Positions 38,677 through 41,509 of a stretch of 41,509 nt of DNA are shown here, piece by piece. The stretch's first letter is position 1. Each line of letters starts with the position of its first letter. Where the stretch lies: contig NAVB01001444.1 of the NCBI GenBank assembly GCA_002179805.1, positions 1 to 41,509 on the forward strand, written 5' to 3'. The stretch comes from Acanthamoeba lenticulata. Taxonomy: Eukaryota > Discosea > Longamoebia > Acanthamoebidae. The position numbers and the translations under genes were made by a program. Under the pieces are notes generated by a model. The model was not told the origin of the DNA and did not search any database. It worked only from the letters and a program-made list of their open reading frames with translations.

Positions 38677-38877
38677 TCAAGAAGACAAAGAATCCATGAG
38701 TTTGCGCATTTCGCACTCTGATACACCCAGTTTGACTTGTAGTTCCTCATGGTCAATGGCCTCTGATCGCTGGACGGCAAAGTAGTCCTCCAATACTTGC
38801 AGGTGTTGCTCAAAGGCACGCGGGCTGAGGGCGCTAGCCCAATCCGGGATGGCGTGCAGACACAGGGCAAAGAACAA
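38677..38877 (-). pseudogene. C-terminal fragment of an unknown protein
   Basis: The minus-strand frame has no ATG but ends in a well-formed helical C-terminus (FEQHLQVLEDYFAVQRSEAI, then GVSECEMRKLMDSLSS, stop). Upstream it runs into the degraded ankyrin segment. Probably a truncated 3' remnant. Confidence 0.35.
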
Positions 38878-38949
38878 TGGCGCTCAGTTGGTGTTGGACA
38901 TGCTTCAAGTGGAAGACAAAAAGGATACACATATATTTCTTCACGGCCT

Positions 38950-39166
38950 TTGGCACGTCCCGCGAAACCACATCTGGCTTTGTGCGCAATCCCACCTTAT
39001 TGGCATCCATGTTCATGCAGCCCATCCAAGCGGCCCCGCTTGGCTGCTATCACCAGCGTTAACCAGTCGAAAACTATGCCTTGGCTGTGTGCCCATTGGA
39101 GCACATTCAGGTGTCCGTGGTAGGCCGCGGCGTCGAACGTCAAACGATCTCATGGCCATCCATTAC
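38950..39166 (-). pseudogene. Degraded duplicate of the terminal ankyrin repeats
   Basis: 39076-39166 matches 40680-40770 at roughly 90% of positions, and weaker matching with gaps continues down to about 38950, corresponding to the C-terminal ankyrin units of the gene at 40501-41277. The reading frame is broken in several places. Homology stops sharply at 39166. It is a partial duplication, about 1.6 kb from its source. Confidence 0.75.
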
Positions 39167-39176
39167 GAGGTCAGGT

Positions 39177-39406
39177 TTGCCTATGCGTCGACCGACAGCG
39201 TCGGGTATTTGGATGTCACCGACGACGTGGGGGTTCCGCCTTGCCACCGCATGACCAACTCGCCAGCCACTAACACCGCCCAACATGGCGCTGTCCAGTT
39301 CACTGTCAAACTACTCGCAACAGAAACACGCTCAAGATCGAGGATGGAGGCCTCACGAAATGTTGGAATGACCACGCGCGTGCTTACGCCCAACCCCACA
39401 TATTGA
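39177..39406 (+). pseudogene. Possible 3' gene fragment
   Basis: The plus frame from the ankyrin breakpoint reads FAYASTDSVGYLDVTDDVG and AVQFTVKLLATETRSRSRME, ending at TGA 39406, ten bases before the convergent neighbour ends. Its nominal ATG (39152) lies within the ankyrin remnant, so the real 5' end is missing. A minus-strand frame (39181-39435) overlaps it. Confidence 0.3.
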
Positions 39407-39416
39407 GGTGGTTGTA

Positions 39417-40055
39417 TTACAATGTAAATAGACATCCTTCAAACCTCACTGAATGAGACTGGCTGTTGAGGGCGTCTTCAATCTCTTCCATGTCGCGGGG
39501 ACAATAGGGATCTGATAGCCACCACTCCACAAACTCGTGCTGCTTTCAATAGGCGGTGGCCATGACCACTGAATCATCATAGAGCACCCCGAGCTGGATC
39601 ACACGCCCGATCCGACCATTCGCCGCAGCATACATGGCTGCACATTTCTTCACCTGTTGTTTTCCTATTCCTTCTGGCAACTGTGTGAGCATCCAATCCA
39701 CGATTTCATCACGATCCATTCTCTCAGTCAAGTGGCAGCACTCTTGGGCCTCATGGCATCCATGATTGAACTTTTTCCACAACATCTTGAACAAATCGAG
39801 ATTGCCCATGCTCGCCGCGGCCATGATGGCAGCGAGGGAGTCCACTGGGCATCCTTGCCCTAAAGCCCACATGACGGGACTGGGCGTTCCAGCCTTGATG
39901 AGATTCTTGATGTAGTCGGATCTGACGTGATTTGCGGGTGGTGGGACCGAGGTGCGCCACTGGCGGCACACCCAGCGCAGCGCGATCTTGTCTTCAGTGG
40001 GCGCCAGGATGTGATCGCGCACTAACTCGGGCATTAGATCGCGCAGGGTGGTCAT
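39417..40055 (-). pseudogene. F-box-like/ankyrin-like protein with in-frame TGA
   Basis: ATG 40055 (MTTLRDLMPELVRDHILAPT) opens an F-box-like start (ALRWVCRQWRT), then ankyrin-like helices (MWALGQGCPVDSLAAIMAAA). A TGA at 39546-39548 stops it at 169 residues, but the same frame continues for 42 protein-like residues (KQHEFVEWWLSDPYCPRDME) to TAA 39417. Either a small C-terminal truncation by nonsense mutation or readthrough. Confidence 0.65.
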
Positions 40056-40110
40056 GGTGTCGCTGTTGATGTGTGGCCATGTGGGTGCCCTAACCCGAAA
40101 ACGCACGCCA

Positions 40111-40124
40111 ACATGACGTCATGT
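40111..40124. promoter_or_regulatory. CRE-type 14-bp palindrome
   Basis: ACATGACGTCATGT, identical to 35792-35805, lies 56 nt upstream of the F-box-like gene starting at 40055. Confidence 0.6.
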
Positions 40125-40134
40125 GGTCAACAGA

Positions 40135-40335
40135 TAAAAAGAAGAATAAAGATGCTTTGTTTGGTCTTAAAAAAAGCACGCAGGTTTTTTCCGGTGCAGG
40201 CGCCTCGGCTTCGGCACGCAGTTTGGCCTCGAGTGTAGCGCGGGCTTTGGCTAGTTTGAGCTTGGCCTGGAGTTCAGCCTTTTCTATGGCCGACCTAGCT
40301 CGTGGGCGGTCAAGTTGCTGTTTTTGTGGTGTCTT
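40135..40335 (-). pseudogene. Possible coiled-coil remnant
   Basis: A minus-strand frame without an ATG reads ARSAIEKAELQAKLKLAKAR followed by ATLEAKLRAEAEAPAPEK, a regular Ala/Leu/Lys/Glu coiled coil. It begins after a stop near the AATAAA at about 40340. Too short and unanchored to call a gene. The rest of the interval to 40500 shows nothing else. Confidence 0.3.
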
Positions 40336-40500
40336 TCTTATTCAATAAAGTAGGTACTTTGTTTGGCCTAGCCCCTGCCGTGTTGGTGGTCATGAATGAT
40401 GGACGAAGCCTGCCTTGGTCCCTGAACGGTATGCGTGGTGCAAGATGGCGGGGATGGTGCCCAGGCCGGCAAAAGTCCCGAATTACACATTTCTATTTAT

Positions 40501-41277
40501 TCACAGCCTCTGACGTGTCCCCTTTGGACGCTCATTGGCGCGAAGCCACTCGATCACATCCGGCTCTGCGGCCAACTTGTACACAACCTCATCCCACTGG
40601 CATCCATGTGCGTGCAGCCACTTGACCACGCCTAGGTGGCCCTGGTTGGCTGCCATCTGCAGCATTATATCATCGAAAATTGTGCCTTGGCTGTGTGCCC
40701 ATTCAAGCACATTCAGGTGTCCGTGCCAGGCCGCGGCGTCAAACGTCAAACGATCTCGTGGCCATCCATTATCAGACAGGTACTTGACTACCTCGAGATG
40801 GCCACCCTGGGCCGCGATTCTGGACACCTTCTCAGTACATCGGAAACCTCTCGCGATCAGCCACTTTAGCGTGTCCAGGTGGCCATTGCCCGCCACCAGT
40901 ATTGGAACTCAATGGCAAAGGCGCTCGCCGTCTCTGTGGTAGCTGAGGGCAAGTTGGAGCATGTCGGTCCTGCCAAGATGCACCATCTGGTAGAGTTGAA
41001 AATCGTTGATGTGTGCGCCGCGAGCGTAAGCGAATCTCAGACAGTTGATCACTCCGCGTTCAATCAGGCGGGGGACATCGTATTCCTGCTCAGCGCTGAG
41101 GCATTGTGGATGATCCAGAATGATGGCATCGTCCTGCGAACGACACACTTGGCTGGCGTCCAGCACAATCCCACACCACATCCGACAGACGGAGCCAAAT
41201 CGAGAGTGTATGTCAGAGCAGGGCAGATGTCTTGCGATGTTGAGGAGAATCTCGTTTGGGAGCGAGTCGATGCTCAT
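40501..41277 (-). pseudogene. Telomere-proximal F-box/ankyrin gene with in-frame TGA
   Basis: ATG 41277 (MSIDSLPNEILLNIARHLPC) gives a good F-box. After about 122 residues a TGA (40909-40911) interrupts, and the same frame continues with ankyrin units (GNGHLDTLKWLIARG, GGHLEVVKYLSDNGWPRD, GHLNVLEWAHSQG, GHLGVVKWLHAHGCQWD) to TGA 40501. Without the internal stop it would be a 257-residue F-box/ankyrin protein. As written the F-box is separated from its target-binding repeats. Only about 140 bp lie between its start codon and the telomere. Confidence 0.8.
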
Positions 41278-41305
41278 TGCCTTGGAAGAGAAATGGACTG
41301 GTCCT

Positions 41306-41314
41306 CTATTTATT
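41306..41314 (-). promoter_or_regulatory. TATA-like box of the telomere-proximal gene
   Basis: Minus-strand AATAAATAG, 29-37 nt before ATG 41277, about 100 bp from the first telomeric unit. Confidence 0.55.
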
Positions 41315-41415
41315 CCAACACGAAGAACGCCCCACAACCACCCGAGCGCGTCCCAAATTCCCAATTGGGACAGCCAAAGTAGGTCTTGCCCTTGTTGGGG
41401 CCATTGGACCAGATC

Positions 41416-41433
41416 TTAGGGTTAGGGTTAGGG

Positions 41434-41499
<66 letters not shown>

Positions 41500-41509
41500 G
41501 GTTAGGGTT
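41416..41509 (+). repeat. Telomeric repeat array
   Basis: Fifteen units running to the window edge: six TTAGGG, one TTTAGGG (41452-41458), three TTAGGG, one TTTAGGG (41477-41483), four TTAGGG, then TT. The G-rich strand runs 5' to 3' outward, as at a right chromosome end. Confidence 0.95.

Noticed and set aside
28647..41277. TGA reassigned as a sense codon across the block
   Set aside because: TGA also terminates several neighbouring genes convincingly (for example at 32703, 33473 and 40501), so a general code change is unlikely.

Overview
This is the right-hand end of a eukaryotic chromosome or contig. The last 94 bases are telomeric TTAGGG units with occasional TTTAGGG, in the orientation of a right telomere. 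The host is most likely Acanthamoeba or a close amoebozoan. Host genes have short GT-AG introns (about 64-150 nt) and high GC. They include a receptor kinase of the Acanthamoeba type (phosphate-binding-protein-like ectodomain, EGF-like module, membrane span, kinase, class III cyclase, second kinase). They lie among compact intronless genes resembling those of amoeba-infecting giant DNA viruses. The species call is inference.

Layout: (1) 1-5154, the 3' part of the dual-kinase receptor gene, 13 exons, 5' end outside the window. (2) 5.4-9.3 kb, a virus-like cluster: rearranged ankyrin-repeat fragments, a truncated MT-A70 adenine methyltransferase, an F-box protein and several unknown intronless ORFs. 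(3) 9.3-16.5 kb, a mixed zone of unknown secreted or membrane proteins, an RFX-type DNA-binding protein and a decayed PQQ beta-propeller fragment. (4) 16.5-21.7 kb, ordinary host genes: a 9-exon NADP-dependent alkenal reductase-like gene diverging from a 10-exon aldehyde dehydrogenase gene, then the 3' exons of an ABHD11-like hydrolase. (5) 21.7-22.5 kb, one virus-like ORF wedged between the truncated hydrolase and a truncated C1q-like fragment. (6) 23.1-23.8 kb, a homeodomain gene. (7) 24.1-41.3 kb, a dense virus-like block reaching to within about 140 bp of the telomere. It holds a small membrane protein, a protein kinase, a PARP-type zinc-finger protein, KCTD-like and BTB proteins, F-box/ankyrin proteins, a cysteine-rich tail-anchored membrane protein and many unknowns.

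The 24-41 kb block differs from the host genes in having no introns, intergenic gaps often under 100 bp, convergent or overlapping gene ends, and TATA-like boxes about 30-50 nt before start codons that sometimes contain the stop codon of the preceding gene. It reads as an endogenized giant-virus segment (or several) in subtelomeric DNA. Part of it is decaying. Three genes carry a single in-frame TGA in an otherwise continuous reading frame, one has a frameshift, and an ankyrin segment has been duplicated and degraded.

The product mix (F-box, BTB, KCTD, ankyrin, kinase, methyltransferase) points to proteins aimed at host ubiquitin and signalling machinery. No capsid, polymerase or packaging ATPase gene was recognised, so this is a gene island and not a whole virus genome.
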